Source: Streptomyces sp. TP-A0356
Lineage (GTDB): Bacteria; Actinomycetota; Actinomycetes; Streptomycetales; Streptomycetaceae
NCBI RefSeq assembly: GCF_001417775.1
Contig: NZ_BBZJ01000039.1
Location: 1 to 53,588 of the forward strand
DNA length: 53,588 nucleotides
Direction of reading: 5' to 3'
In this document: in pieces, positions 17,889 through 26,596 of the stretch
Layout: every line of letters starts with the position of its first letter
Numbering within the stretch: position 1 is the first letter of the stretch
The notes under the pieces: model-generated
What the model saw: only the letters and a program-made list of their open reading frames with translations
Databases searched by the model: none
What the model was told of the DNA's origin: nothing
Program-made: the position numbers and the translations under genes

Positions 17889-18524
17889 TCAGGCGGCCTG
17901 GGAGCGCCGGTAGTCGGTGAGAGCGCCGGTGGCCCACAGCGGGACCAGGCGAGGGAGTTCGGTGCGCGGGACGGTGCCGCGCAGGCAGCGCAGGCCGAGT
18001 TTGGCGAGGGAGTCGGCGGCTTCGTTGAGGGGGTGACCTGCGTGGGCTTTCTCGTGGACGAAGGTGACGTGCGGGGTGTACTCGGCGAGCATCTGCAGTT
18101 TGACCAGGCTGGGCTTGCGGCCCTGGGAGCGCAGGTGAGTGTCGTAGCCCTCGGGCATGTCCGTCCCACCCTGCTGCCAGCCGTGCAGGTACCGCAGTGC
18201 CTGCAGGTTGTCCACGCGGACCTCGATAGGCCGGCCGGGGATTGTGCCCAGGACTGCCTTGAGTCCCCTGTACACGGCGCGCAGTTCGGTGACGACCACG
18301 CGGGAGTGAGGGCGCACGAGGTAGCGGGGGTAGAGATGGGCGCGCAGACCGGTGTGGCCGGTGGTGGCGAGGTAGCCGGAGGCCACGTGGTCGGGGCCGA
18401 CCGAGGCGTCAGTGGCCAGCACGATCGCCCCGGCGACGGCCTTGACCTTGTCGTTCACGAATACCTGGCGGCGAGTGGACCTGGTGGGGCGGGGTGCGTG
18501 GGCGAGAGGAGAACGGCGGCCCAT
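17889..18524 (-). CDS. RNase H family protein
   Basis: This 211-residue protein fits the RNase HI fold, with four acidic positions in the right order: Asp39 (LATDAS), Glu80 (VVVTELRAVYRGL), Asp105 (VRVDNLQAL) and Asp171 (NEAADSLAKLG). His157/His161 may serve as the catalytic His. RNase HI cleaves RNA in RNA:DNA hybrids. This copy is longer than housekeeping RnhA, with an N-terminal extension of about 25 basic residues and a C-terminal extension after the last Asp, as in Streptomyces accessory RNase H-like proteins. The ATG at 18524 is the start of the basic N-terminus. It is on the same strand as the TIGR04141-like gene, 255 bases downstream. Confidence 0.75.
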   Translation of the reverse strand: MGRRSPLAHAPRPTRSTRRQVFVNDKVKAVAGAIVLATDASVGPDHVASGYLATTGHTGLRAHLYPRYLVRPHSRVVVTELRAVYRGLKAVLGTIPGRPIEVRVDNLQALRYLHGWQQGGTDMPEGYDTHLRSQGRKPSLVKLQMLAEYTPHVTFVHEKAHAGHPLNEAADSLAKLGLRCLRGTVPRTELPRLVPLWATGALTDYRRSQAA

Positions 18525-18680
18525 GGCAGTCCTTGTCTTCGCAACGGAGCAGCGGGAGGTGACGAGCGGCGCCCGCCGTCCGCCGTAGTGGTTGTCTGGT
18601 TCGGCGCAGGGCTGGGGGCAAAGCGGGGCGGACCTGGGCGCAGACGCTGAGGAACGGCTGCGCTCCTCGCCCGCGTCCGG

Positions 18681-19103
18681 TCATGGCCCGGGGTCGGTCT
18701 TGGCGGTGTCGTTGACGTTGTCGAGGCAGGCCTTCATGAAGGCGTCGCGATGGATGGTGCCGCCGTTGGGCTGCTGCGAGATCGTGGCGTACTGCTGGGA
18801 GCAGGTGGCCTCGCTGGCGGTGTAGGTCAGGTTGCCGTCGTCCGTGTAGACGCCTCCGGAGATCGTGCCAGCCGCGTAGGCGCCAAGGAGGGTGGAGCGG
18901 CCGAAGACGGGCTTGTCCACCGTCTTGGTGACGACCTTGGCCGGGCGGGATGCGGCCTGCTGCGCTCGGTGGTCAGCTGCGGCCGCCTGACGGCGGGCGG
19001 CCGCAAGCGCGGTGTGGGTGCTGACGTGGTCCACCGTGGCTGCCGTGACGGACAGGACGGTCAACCCGCAAGCGGTGATGGCGATGACCTTGGGCCGGTT
19101 CAC
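18681..19103 (-). CDS. small membrane-anchored or secreted hypothetical protein
   Basis: This 140-residue protein begins with an N-terminal hydrophobic segment (VIAITACGLTVLSVTAATV, about 6-24) that is a signal peptide or anchor. An Ala/Gln/Arg-rich helical stretch follows (30-55), then a small extracellular domain with two Cys (EATCSQQYATI and KACLDNV) that could form a disulphide. The start GTG 19103 has GAAGGAC upstream; the longer frame up to 19256 is open but not coding-like. I do not recognise the family. The same anchor-plus-Cys-domain design is common among streptomycete surface proteins. Confidence 0.6.
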   Translation of the reverse strand: MNRPKVIAITACGLTVLSVTAATVDHVSTHTALAAARRQAAAADHRAQQAASRPAKVVTKTVDKPVFGRSTLLGAYAAGTISGGVYTDDGNLTYTASEATCSQQYATISQQPNGGTIHRDAFMKACLDNVNDTAKTDPGP

Positions 19104-19231
19104 TGGTGTCCTTCGTGCAAGGGATCGGGCGGAGGCGAAAGCCGCGCAGGCGGCCGCGGGGCGGTGGTCGGCGGGAAAGCGGACGCCTCTGGCCGCGTCC
19201 GGAGTCCGGCTGGCGCGCCGGCGGTGGTGCG

Positions 19232-19804
19232 TCAGCCGGCGTTGGTGTCGGTCCACTTGTCGCTGAAGATGTCCTTGCTGATCTCGCAGGAGGCGATGTT
19301 GTAGCCGCCCGCGGCAGTGGACTGCGAGATGACCTTGCCGTTGACCTTCAGCTGGCAGGTGACACGGCCTGCGCCCTGAAGCTGAGCGGTGATCGAGTAG
19401 TACTGCGGGTTCTTGAGCGGCTTGGTCACGCTCATGGGCACCGTGCCCTGGGCGGAGGACCCGGCCGGGCCGTACTGCACGTCGGCGCCGCTGGTGCCGG
19501 TGACGACGTAGGTGACCGTCTGCGGCGTCTGCTTCGTGGCCGCAGAGTGCTGGGCGGCGGTCTTGGTGCCGTCGTTTGCGTGGGAGGGCGCGGCGGCCGG
19601 CATGTCGGCGGTTCCGCCGGATTTACCGCCGCCGGCAGCGGAGATCACGCCGCCGAGGACCAGGACGCCGACGATGCCGAGGCAGCCGGCCCCAGCACAG
19701 GTCTTGGCCTTGCCCTTCTTCGGCGGTACCGGGGCCTGCGCCTGGAACGGCTGGTGCGGCCGGTGGGGCTGATGTGGCGGCTGGGCCCAGGTAGGCGTGG
19801 ACAT
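19232..19804 (-). CDS. MmpS-like membrane-anchored protein
   Basis: This 190-residue protein has a Pro/His/Gln-rich cytoplasmic N-terminus (2-30) and one transmembrane helix (LGIVGVLVLGGVISA, about 42-56). An extracellular domain of about 100 residues resembles the MmpS family (TVTYVVTGTSGADVQYG, SITAQLQGAGRVTCQLKV, then a conserved Cys pair). MmpS proteins partner with MmpL/RND exporters in mycobacteria; no mmpL is present here, and lone MmpS-like proteins are common in Streptomyces. The ATG at 19804 follows GGGGGA; an in-frame ATG at 19819 has no ribosome binding site. It is divergent from the methylase gene at 19998. Confidence 0.7.
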   Translation of the reverse strand: MSTPTWAQPPHQPHRPHQPFQAQAPVPPKKGKAKTCAGAGCLGIVGVLVLGGVISAAGGGKSGGTADMPAAAPSHANDGTKTAAQHSAATKQTPQTVTYVVTGTSGADVQYGPAGSSAQGTVPMSVTKPLKNPQYYSITAQLQGAGRVTCQLKVNGKVISQSTAAGGYNIASCEISKDIFSDKWTDTNAG

Positions 19805-19997
19805 GCGTAGGTCCCCCATCTGCGTGTGAAGAAAGCATCGGAATGCGGAAGAAACGCTGGCACCACAGCCCAGGCTGCGCCGCTAGCGGAAGCGTTAACA
19901 GATAAGCATTGCCATGAAAGCACTGTCAATCAGGACTCTCGATGAGGTTGATGCTGTAGTGTGTGTGCGGTCAGTCCACCTCGAGGCCTGGAGTGCC
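19805..19997. promoter_or_regulatory. divergent intergenic region, likely promoters for both sides
   Basis: This 193-base gap between the MmpS-like and methylase genes is clearly AT-richer than its surroundings, especially 19893-19965, and must hold the start of the defence cassette. I cannot find a convincing -35/-10 pair; TAGTGT at about 19957-19962 is the best -10-like element. Confidence 0.35.
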
Positions 19998-22166
19998 ATG
20001 CCGAAGCCCTCCGCGCAGGTGACCGCGGCCGAGATCTCGCGGCTCGCCGGAGTCACGCGTGCCACGGTCAGCAACTGGCGCCGCCGACACGCCGACTTCC
20101 CGGCCCCGGCCGGCGGCACCGACACCAGCCCGCTGTACGACCTCGAAGCCGTCCGTGCCTGGCTCGGCTCACGCGGCCACGGAACCGCCGCCTCTGCCAC
20201 CGAGGAGTTGCGCGCCGCACTGCGCCTGCACGCCGGCAGCGGCGGCGTACCCACGCGGCTGCTTCCCGTCGTCCTCGCTGGCGCCCAACACGACCGGGAA
20301 GCATTGGCCGCACTGAGCGACCTCCCCGATGGAGAGCTGGCCGCCCGCTGTCACGACGCGGTGGCCGAACTCGCCGACACCGTTCCAGGTGCGGACACGG
20401 TCACCTACGCTCCGGCCGACGCCCCCGTGCTCCGCGCGCTGCTGCACTGCGTGCGCGACGAAAGCGGACAGGCGGCGCTCGACGTCTTGGCTGAGCGCGA
20501 ACTGGAGGACAGCGCCGCCAGCGGCGCCTACCAAACCCCCGAGCAACTGGCCGACCTGATGGCCCGCTTGCTCACCCCACACCCCCACAGCCCCTACCCC
20601 GCCCGGGTGTTGGATCCCGCGTGCGGCAGCGGTGCCCTGCTCGTCGCAGCCGCACGGCACGGAGCCACCGGCCTGTTCGCCCAAGACTCTCTGCCGGTCC
20701 AGGCCCAACGCACCGCCGTACGGCTGCGCCTTGCCGCACCCGAAGCGCACGTCGCGGTACGGGCCGGCGACACCCTGCGCGCGGACGCCTTCCCGGACCT
20801 GGCCGCGGACGCGGTGCTGTGCAACCCGCCGTACGCTGACCGCGACTGGGGCCACGACGAACTCGCCTACGACCCCCGCTGGGCCTACGGCGTGCCGCCG
20901 CGCGCGGAGTCCGAACTGGCCTGGACCCAGCACGCCTTGGCCCATCTCATCCCGGGGGCCTTCGCGGTGATGTTGCTGCCACCCGCCACCGCCTCCCGCG
21001 CCTCCGGCCGCCGGGTCCGCGCTGAGCTGCTGCGCAGTGGCGCACTGCGCGCCGTGGTCTCCCTGCCGCCGGGTGCAGCGACGCCGCTGCACATCGGACT
21101 GCAACTATGGATCCTGCAGCGCCCCCAGCCCGGCAGCAGTGACCGGCGGACCGTGCTGTTCATCGACACCACCGCCGAGCAGCGTCCGCACGACCCACCC
21201 ACTTTGCACGGCTCCGCGAACCCCGCCAACCGGTCACGCGGCGGAAGGGCGCCGCTCGACTGGACCGGACTGAGCACGGCCGTGCTGGATCACTGGCAGG
21301 CGTTCGCCGCGGACCCGGCGCACTTCACCGACCAGCCCGGCACGGCGTGCGCCGTGCCCGTCGTCGAACTCCTCGACGACCTCGTCGACATCACCCCCAC
21401 CCGTCACGTCCGGGTCACCCCGCCCAGCGCCGACCCGGCTGCGGTGGCCAAGAACGCACGTCATCTCGAGGACCGCTTGAAGGAGAGTGCCCTCGCCCTG
21501 GCCGAAGCCAGCGCTCACACCGCATGGACGCCGGCCGAGGAGCAATCCCGTTCCTGGCGCACGGCGACGGTCTCCGACCTCGCACGAGGCGGCGCGCTGA
21601 CCGTGCACCGAGCCGTGCCTGCAGGACGCGGCTCCCACGACACCCCCCTCCCACCGGAGCAGGCGGGCCTGAGCACCCTCACCGGACACGATCTGGCGAC
21701 CGGCAGCCGCGCCTCCGCAGACACCGACGAGCAGCCGCTGGCCGGTTCCACCGTCATCGAGGCGGGAGACGTCCTGATCCCGGGCATCCGCGCCCCCCAA
21801 GGCGGCACCGCTCGCGTCGCCGACGACGAGGACGCGGGATGCCTACTCGGCCTGCACATCCACCTGATCCGGCCCGACCCCGAACGCCTCGATCCCTGGT
21901 TCCTCGCGGGCTTCCTGGCGGCCGAGGACAACGTCAACAGCGCCTCCACCGGCTCCACATCGCTGCACATCGACCCGCGGCGCCTGCGCGTCCCCCTGCT
22001 GCCGCTTGACGAACAACGCAAATACGGCCTGGCGTTCCGTCACCTGCACACACTACGGGCCCTGGCACGCCAGGTCGCGGAGCTGACCGCGGACACCAAC
22101 GGCTTGCTCACCCAGTCCCTCACCAGCGGCGTCCTGCTACCGCCCGAGGCGGCCCCTCCGGGCTGA
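19998..22166 (+). CDS. N-6 adenine DNA methylase with N-terminal HTH and fused specificity domain
   Basis: This 722-residue protein is a type I/IIG-like methyltransferase. Residues 9-58 form a MerR/Xis-like helix-turn-helix (AAEISRLAGVTRATVSNWRR). The catalytic core has motif I DPACGSGALL (206-215) and motif IV NPPY (276-279), marking N6-adenine methylation with S-adenosylmethionine. The C-terminal about 130 residues look like one half of an HsdS subunit (GDVLIPGIRAP, LGLHIHLIRPDP, then PLLPLDEQRKYG with a trailing helix), so target recognition is built in. No nuclease domain is visible, so it may protect host DNA or mark it for other cassette members. The ATG at 19998 follows GGAG; ATG 19914 lacks one. 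It leads the plus-strand defence cassette. Confidence 0.8.
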   Translation: MPKPSAQVTAAEISRLAGVTRATVSNWRRRHADFPAPAGGTDTSPLYDLEAVRAWLGSRGHGTAASATEELRAALRLHAGSGGVPTRLLPVVLAGAQHDREALAALSDLPDGELAARCHDAVAELADTVPGADTVTYAPADAPVLRALLHCVRDESGQAALDVLAERELEDSAASGAYQTPEQLADLMARLLTPHPHSPYPARVLDPACGSGALLVAAARHGATGLFAQDSLPVQAQRTAVRLRLAAPEAHVAVRAGDTLRADAFPDLAADAVLCNPPYADRDWGHDELAYDPRWAYGVPPRAESELAWTQHALAHLIPGAFAVMLLPPATASRASGRRVRAELLRSGALRAVVSLPPGAATPLHIGLQLWILQRPQPGSSDRRTVLFIDTTAEQRPHDPPTLHGSANPANRSRGGRAPLDWTGLSTAVLDHWQAFAADPAHFTDQPGTACAVPVVELLDDLVDITPTRHVRVTPPSADPAAVAKNARHLEDRLKESALALAEASAHTAWTPAEEQSRSWRTATVSDLARGGALTVHRAVPAGRGSHDTPLPPEQAGLSTLTGHDLATGSRASADTDEQPLAGSTVIEAGDVLIPGIRAPQGGTARVADDEDAGCLLGLHIHLIRPDPERLDPWFLAGFLAAEDNVNSASTGSTSLHIDPRRLRVPLLPLDEQRKYGLAFRHLHTLRALARQVAELTADTNGLLTQSLTSGVLLPPEAAPPG

Positions 22167-22458
22167 CAACGGCAGGCGGATCACGGCGGTCTTTCGTGCG
22201 GCACGGGGCTCAACGGCGGCAGCAGAGGGAGGGGGAGCGGTGCGCGAGCGGGTCATCGCGAGTGGGACATCTGCCCTGTCGGCGCTATGCCACCACCGAC
22301 ACCTGGTTGCCCGACCCTATCGACGTGAAGAAAGTGCGTGCAGAGTTGGCGGGAGGCGGGGAGAACGGCTCGAAACTGTTGGTACTCTCGCCATCGATTC
22401 ACTATGCACGCAGATGGCGGGGCTGCAGAGCCGCAGACGCCGGGGGACGGGGCTGAAA

Positions 22459-23526
22459 GTGCTGGAACCGCTCAGGGAAGCCGACCCGCGCAATATCGGC
22501 GGTTTCCGCCTGACCGGCAGGCTCGGCCAGGGCGCGATGGGAGTCGTCTACCTCGGCTACCGCTCGACCCGTCCCGTCGCCGTGAAGGTCATCAAGGCTG
22601 CGCTCGCCGATGACCCGTACTTCCGTGCCCGCTTCGCCCAGGAGCTGGAGGCGATTCGCCGCGTCGGCGGCTTTCACACCGCAGCTCTCGTCGACGCGGA
22701 CGCGAACGCGGGGCAGCCCTGGATCGCCACCGAGTACGTCCACGCCCCCTCGCTGCTCAGCCTCATCGAGGAGCACGGAGCCGTCAGCGAACTGGGCGCG
22801 TGGTGGCTCGCGGCGGGCCTGGCCGACGCCCTGATGCACATCCACTCCGTCCGACTGCTGCATCGTGACCTCAAGCCCAGCAACGTGCTGGTCGCAGGGG
22901 ACGGAGTACGGGTCATCGACTTCGGCATCTCGCACGTCGGAGGCGCAACCGGACTGACCACCGCCGACGCGGCCCTCGGCACGCTCGCCTACATGGCCCC
23001 CGAACAGGCGAAGGACTCACGCAAGGCCAGTGAGGCCGCCGACGTCTACAGCCTTGGGGCGACCCTGGTCCAGGCGATGACCGGGCACCCACCCTTCCAC
23101 GCCCAGGTGGCGGCCCAGCGGACTCTGGACGTCGCGCCCGATCTGAGCGGGATGCCGCGAGGGCGCCTGTACGACCTGGTCACCCACACCTTGGCCTACG
23201 AGGCCGAAGACCGGCCGACCGCCCACGACGTCCTTGAGGAGGCGATGGAGCGGCTGCTGGAAGAGGGCATGCCCACGGACAGCCAGGCCTACCCGCCGCT
23301 GCCGAAGGCGTTCCTCACCGACGTCCTGGAGCGGCAGACGGCCCCGCTGGACCCTCCGACCGCCACCCCGTCACTGCCCGCGCCGCCCGCACCCAGAAGG
23401 CCGGAACGCCGGCCTCTGACGCAGACGCCCGCGGCGGATCCTGCGATACCCCCGCAGCAGGACGATCCCTGGAGCGAACGCTGGCGGGGCCGGATCAACA
23501 AGCGACGTGGTGACTACGGGGGTTGA
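22459..23526 (+). CDS. serine/threonine protein kinase, soluble
   Basis: This 355-residue Hanks-type kinase has a glycine loop GQGAMG (23-28), VAVKVIK with Lys43, catalytic HRDLKPSN (135-142), DFG (154-156) and an APE-like MAPEQ. The C-terminal about 90 residues are Pro/Arg-rich, end near the RRGDYGG terminus and have no transmembrane helix or sensor domain, so the protein is cytoplasmic. The GTG at 22459 fits where kinase homology begins. A GTG at 22240 has a stronger ribosome binding site (GGGAGGGGG) and would add 73 residues that look non-coding. Kinases also occur in phage-defence systems such as Pgl and BREX, so a signalling role in this cassette is plausible but inferred. Confidence 0.8.
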   Translation: MLEPLREADPRNIGGFRLTGRLGQGAMGVVYLGYRSTRPVAVKVIKAALADDPYFRARFAQELEAIRRVGGFHTAALVDADANAGQPWIATEYVHAPSLLSLIEEHGAVSELGAWWLAAGLADALMHIHSVRLLHRDLKPSNVLVAGDGVRVIDFGISHVGGATGLTTADAALGTLAYMAPEQAKDSRKASEAADVYSLGATLVQAMTGHPPFHAQVAAQRTLDVAPDLSGMPRGRLYDLVTHTLAYEAEDRPTAHDVLEEAMERLLEEGMPTDSQAYPPLPKAFLTDVLERQTAPLDPPTATPSLPAPPAPRRPERRPLTQTPAADPAIPPQQDDPWSERWRGRINKRRGDYGG

Positions 23527-23533
23527 GCGACTG

Positions 23534-23632
23534 ATGGCATCGGCAGTCAGACGACCCAGACCTCCCAAACCGCCGAAACCTCCCACGCCGCGACAGCCGC
23601 GCAAGCCACGCAAGCCGAAGCGGCCACGCTGA
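23534..23632 (+). CDS. 32-residue Pro/Lys/Arg-rich peptide
   Basis: This frame starts eight bases after the kinase stop and ends 36 bases before the helicase start. The predicted product begins MASAVRRPRPPKPPKPP and continues as Pro/Arg/Lys repeats to its end. It has about nine basic residues, no acidic ones and many XPP motifs, so it is extremely basic and probably disordered. The upstream GGGGG is a weak ribosome binding site. It could be a real DNA- or RNA-binding micropeptide, a translational coupler for the helicase, or the out-of-frame continuation of the kinase's Pro-rich tail. Confidence 0.35.
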   Translation: MASAVRRPRPPKPPKPPTPRQPRKPRKPKRPR

Positions 23633-23668
23633 CCATCGAAAATTCCGCACGATCAAGGAGACACGCCG

Positions 23669-26596
23669 GTGACGACCGCCGTAGAGGGCGCGGCAGGCGC
23701 TGCGAAGTTCGCCCCTGGCATGCAGGTGAGGGCCAGGGACGAGGACTGGCTGGTCGTCGAGGTCTCCGAGACCGCCAAGGACGGCACCCGCCTCGATGTG
23801 CGCGGCACCTCCCCCCTGGTTCGTGACCAGCGCGCGGTGTTCTTCGCCCACCCAGACCTCGACCAGGTCACCCCCCTGCGCCCCGAGGACACCGAGCTCG
23901 TCGCCGACGACTCGCCCGAGTGCCGCCGCTCCCGGCTCTTCATCGACGCACTCATCCGTAAGACCCCGCTGCCGCTGTCCGAGCAGCGCCTGGCCACCGT
24001 CGGCACCCACCTCGTCGACGACCTCGCCTACCAGCGCGAGCCCGCCAAGGCAGCACTGCGGGGCCTGCGCCCCCGGCTGCTGATCGCCGACGCGGTCGGC
24101 TTGGGCAAGACCCTGGAAGTCGGCCTGCTGCTGTCCGAGCTGATCCGCCGCGGCCGCGGCGAGCGCATCCTGGTCGTCACGCCCAAGCACATCCTGGAGC
24201 AGTTCCAGCACGAGCTGTGGACCCGCTTCGCGATCCCCCTGGTACGTCTGGACTCCGCGGGCATCGAACAGATCAAGCAGCGCATCCCGGCCGGCCGCAA
24301 CCCCTTCTCCTACTACAAGCGGGCGATCATCTCGATCGACACCCTCCGCTCCGACCGCTGGCGCAGCCACCTCATGCAGGTGAACTGGGACGCCGTGGTC
24401 ATCGACGAGTCCCACAAACTCATCAACACTGGAACCAAGAACAACCGCCTCGCCCAGCTCCTCGCCCCCAAGACCGACGCCCTCGTCCTCGCCAGCGCCA
24501 CGCCGCACAACGGCGATCGGGCGTCCTTCGGTGAGCTGCTGAGCCTGCTGGATCCCACCGCCATCCCCGACACCAGCGACTACGACGAGAAGCAGCTGGA
24601 GCACCTCTACATCCGTCGGCACAAGATGTCCCCGGACGTCTCCGCGGAGATCGGCCACAAATGGGCCACCCGCAAGAAGCCGATGTCCATCGAGTGCACG
24701 GCCTCGCCCGCCGAGCAGCACGTCTTCGACGAGCTGTACAACGTGTGGATCAACCCACAGGACGGGCAACCCGCCCCGGTGACCGGCAAGGGCGCCCGGC
24801 TGTTCCCCTACACGCTGCTCAAGGCGTTCCTCTCCTCCCACGAGGCGCTCGCCGAGACCGTGCAGAACCGGATCGACTCCATCGACGGCGGCAAGAACCC
24901 CCAGGAGCGCGCCCGTGAGCGTGCCGCACTCGTCACGCTGGGCGAGCTGGCCGCCGAGGTGAAGGTGGAGCAGGCCAGCAAGTTCCAGCAGCTGGTCGAC
25001 GAGCTGAAGCACACCATCGGTGTCGGCCCGCACTCGGACACCCGTGTGGTGATCTTCTCGGAGCGCCGCGCCACCCTGCGGATGCTCCAGGACGCCCTGC
25101 CGGCCGCCCTCGGCTTCACCCAGGGCACCAAGCTCACCGGCGCCGTCCGCCAGCTGCACGGCGGCCTCTCCGACGACGAGCAGCAGCGCATCGTCAAGGA
25201 CTTCTCCCTGGCCGGCAGCGACCTGCGGGTCCTGCTCACCGGCGACATCGCCGCTGAGGGCGTCAACCTGCACCGCCAGTGCCACCAGATGATCCATTAC
25301 GACCTGCCCTGGTCGCTGATCACCATCGAGCAGCGCAACGGCCGCATCGACCGCTACGGGCAGCAGCACTCCCCGGAGATCCGGGCCCTGCTCCTGCTCC
25401 TGCAGAACGAGGACCCCGACGACCCGTCGGCCGACCGCAAGGTTTCCCAGCGGCTGCTGGAGCGGGAGGACGAGGTCCACCGCACTCTCGGCGAGGCCGC
25501 CTCCATCCTTGGCCTCAGGGACGAGGAGGCCGAGAAAACCGCCATCATGGAGGGCCTGGCCTCCGGCGCCTCCTTCGACACCGTGCTGCCGGATGAGACG
25601 TCCGACCCGTTCGAGCTGTTCATGGCCAGCCACACCCCGGCCGGCGCCGCCGAGGACTACCGGGTGCCGCAACTGTTCGCCTCCACCCGCGCCTTCGTCG
25701 AAGAGGCGCTCGCCGAGGTCTACGGCAACCCCGAACAGAAGATCGACAAGCGCTGGGATCCCGACCACCCCGAAATGCTCGTCTTCACCCCCGACCGGGA
25801 ACTGCAGCGCCGCCTGCTCGTGCTGCCCAAGTCCTACCTCGACGAGCGCCGTGTCCTCGAACAGCTTCGCCTCACCTTCGATGCGGGCTTCGCCCAGCAG
25901 CGCCTGGACCGAGCCCGCGAACTCAGCGGCAACCGCAGCAAGGGCGCCATCACCAAGCAGGAACGCACCGAGACCTCCGGCTGGCCGGACGTCAGCTACC
26001 TCACCGACCAGCACCCGGTCGTGGAGTGGCTCACCGACAAGGTCCTCGTCCGCCTCGCCCGCAACACCGCACCCGTCATCACCGCGCAAGTGCCCGAGCC
26101 CGTCTTCCTGATGCAGGGCATGTACTCCAACGCAAAAGGCCACCCCACCGTGCTGGCCTGGTCCTGCGTGACCGGCCTGCACACCGGCACACCCCGCTTC
26201 GACGACGACCTGGTCGGCGTCCTGGAGCGGGCCGGAGTCAAGCCCAAGATGCTCAACCGGCCCTTCACCGGCGACCTCACCGACCTGCAGGCACTCGTCC
26301 CAGCCGCGGTCGAGGCCATGCGCGCGCACATGGCGCAGCTGCAGGCCGTGCAGGAGGAACCGCTGCTCGAGCAGCTGGCCGAGTACGAGAAGCGGCTGGC
26401 GGCCTGGCGCATCGCGAGCGAGTCGACGTACGAGCAGGTGACCGGCGTCCGCCGGCGTCACGCCGAACAGCGCGTACAGAAGACGGCGATAGAGGTCGCA
26501 CAGCTCATCGAGCAGCTGGCCACCCAAGGCGAATCCATGGTCCGGCTGATCGGGGTCCTGGTCCCCGCCGTCGGCACCGAGCAGAAGGGCGCGTGA
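23669..26596 (+). CDS. SNF2-family helicase, DrmD-like
   Basis: This 975-residue SNF2-like ATPase resembles DrmD of class 1 DISARM (and the RapA group). The N-terminus has a small beta-rich domain (about 15-80). Motif I is AVGLGKT (142-148), motif II is DESH (246-249), motif III is LASATPHNG, and the C-terminal lobe has the GRIDRYGQ arginine motif. It probably translocates on double-stranded DNA. The GTG at 23669 follows AAGGAG with eight bases of spacing. Its stop overlaps the methylase start (GTGA), implying translational coupling. In class 1 DISARM the gene order is drmD, drmMI, drmA, drmB, drmC; this gene and the next two match that order. Confidence 0.8.
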   Translation: MTTAVEGAAGAAKFAPGMQVRARDEDWLVVEVSETAKDGTRLDVRGTSPLVRDQRAVFFAHPDLDQVTPLRPEDTELVADDSPECRRSRLFIDALIRKTPLPLSEQRLATVGTHLVDDLAYQREPAKAALRGLRPRLLIADAVGLGKTLEVGLLLSELIRRGRGERILVVTPKHILEQFQHELWTRFAIPLVRLDSAGIEQIKQRIPAGRNPFSYYKRAIISIDTLRSDRWRSHLMQVNWDAVVIDESHKLINTGTKNNRLAQLLAPKTDALVLASATPHNGDRASFGELLSLLDPTAIPDTSDYDEKQLEHLYIRRHKMSPDVSAEIGHKWATRKKPMSIECTASPAEQHVFDELYNVWINPQDGQPAPVTGKGARLFPYTLLKAFLSSHEALAETVQNRIDSIDGGKNPQERARERAALVTLGELAAEVKVEQASKFQQLVDELKHTIGVGPHSDTRVVIFSERRATLRMLQDALPAALGFTQGTKLTGAVRQLHGGLSDDEQQRIVKDFSLAGSDLRVLLTGDIAAEGVNLHRQCHQMIHYDLPWSLITIEQRNGRIDRYGQQHSPEIRALLLLLQNEDPDDPSADRKVSQRLLEREDEVHRTLGEAASILGLRDEEAEKTAIMEGLASGASFDTVLPDETSDPFELFMASHTPAGAAEDYRVPQLFASTRAFVEEALAEVYGNPEQKIDKRWDPDHPEMLVFTPDRELQRRLLVLPKSYLDERRVLEQLRLTFDAGFAQQRLDRARELSGNRSKGAITKQERTETSGWPDVSYLTDQHPVVEWLTDKVLVRLARNTAPVITAQVPEPVFLMQGMYSNAKGHPTVLAWSCVTGLHTGTPRFDDDLVGVLERAGVKPKMLNRPFTGDLTDLQALVPAAVEAMRAHMAQLQAVQEEPLLEQLAEYEKRLAAWRIASESTYEQVTGVRRRHAEQRVQKTAIEVAQLIEQLATQGESMVRLIGVLVPAVGTEQKGA

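Noticed and set aside
22240..22458. N-terminal extension of the kinase from GTG 22240
   Set aside because: The ribosome binding site is good but the 73 extra residues have poor codon bias and no kinase homology; kept only as an alternative.
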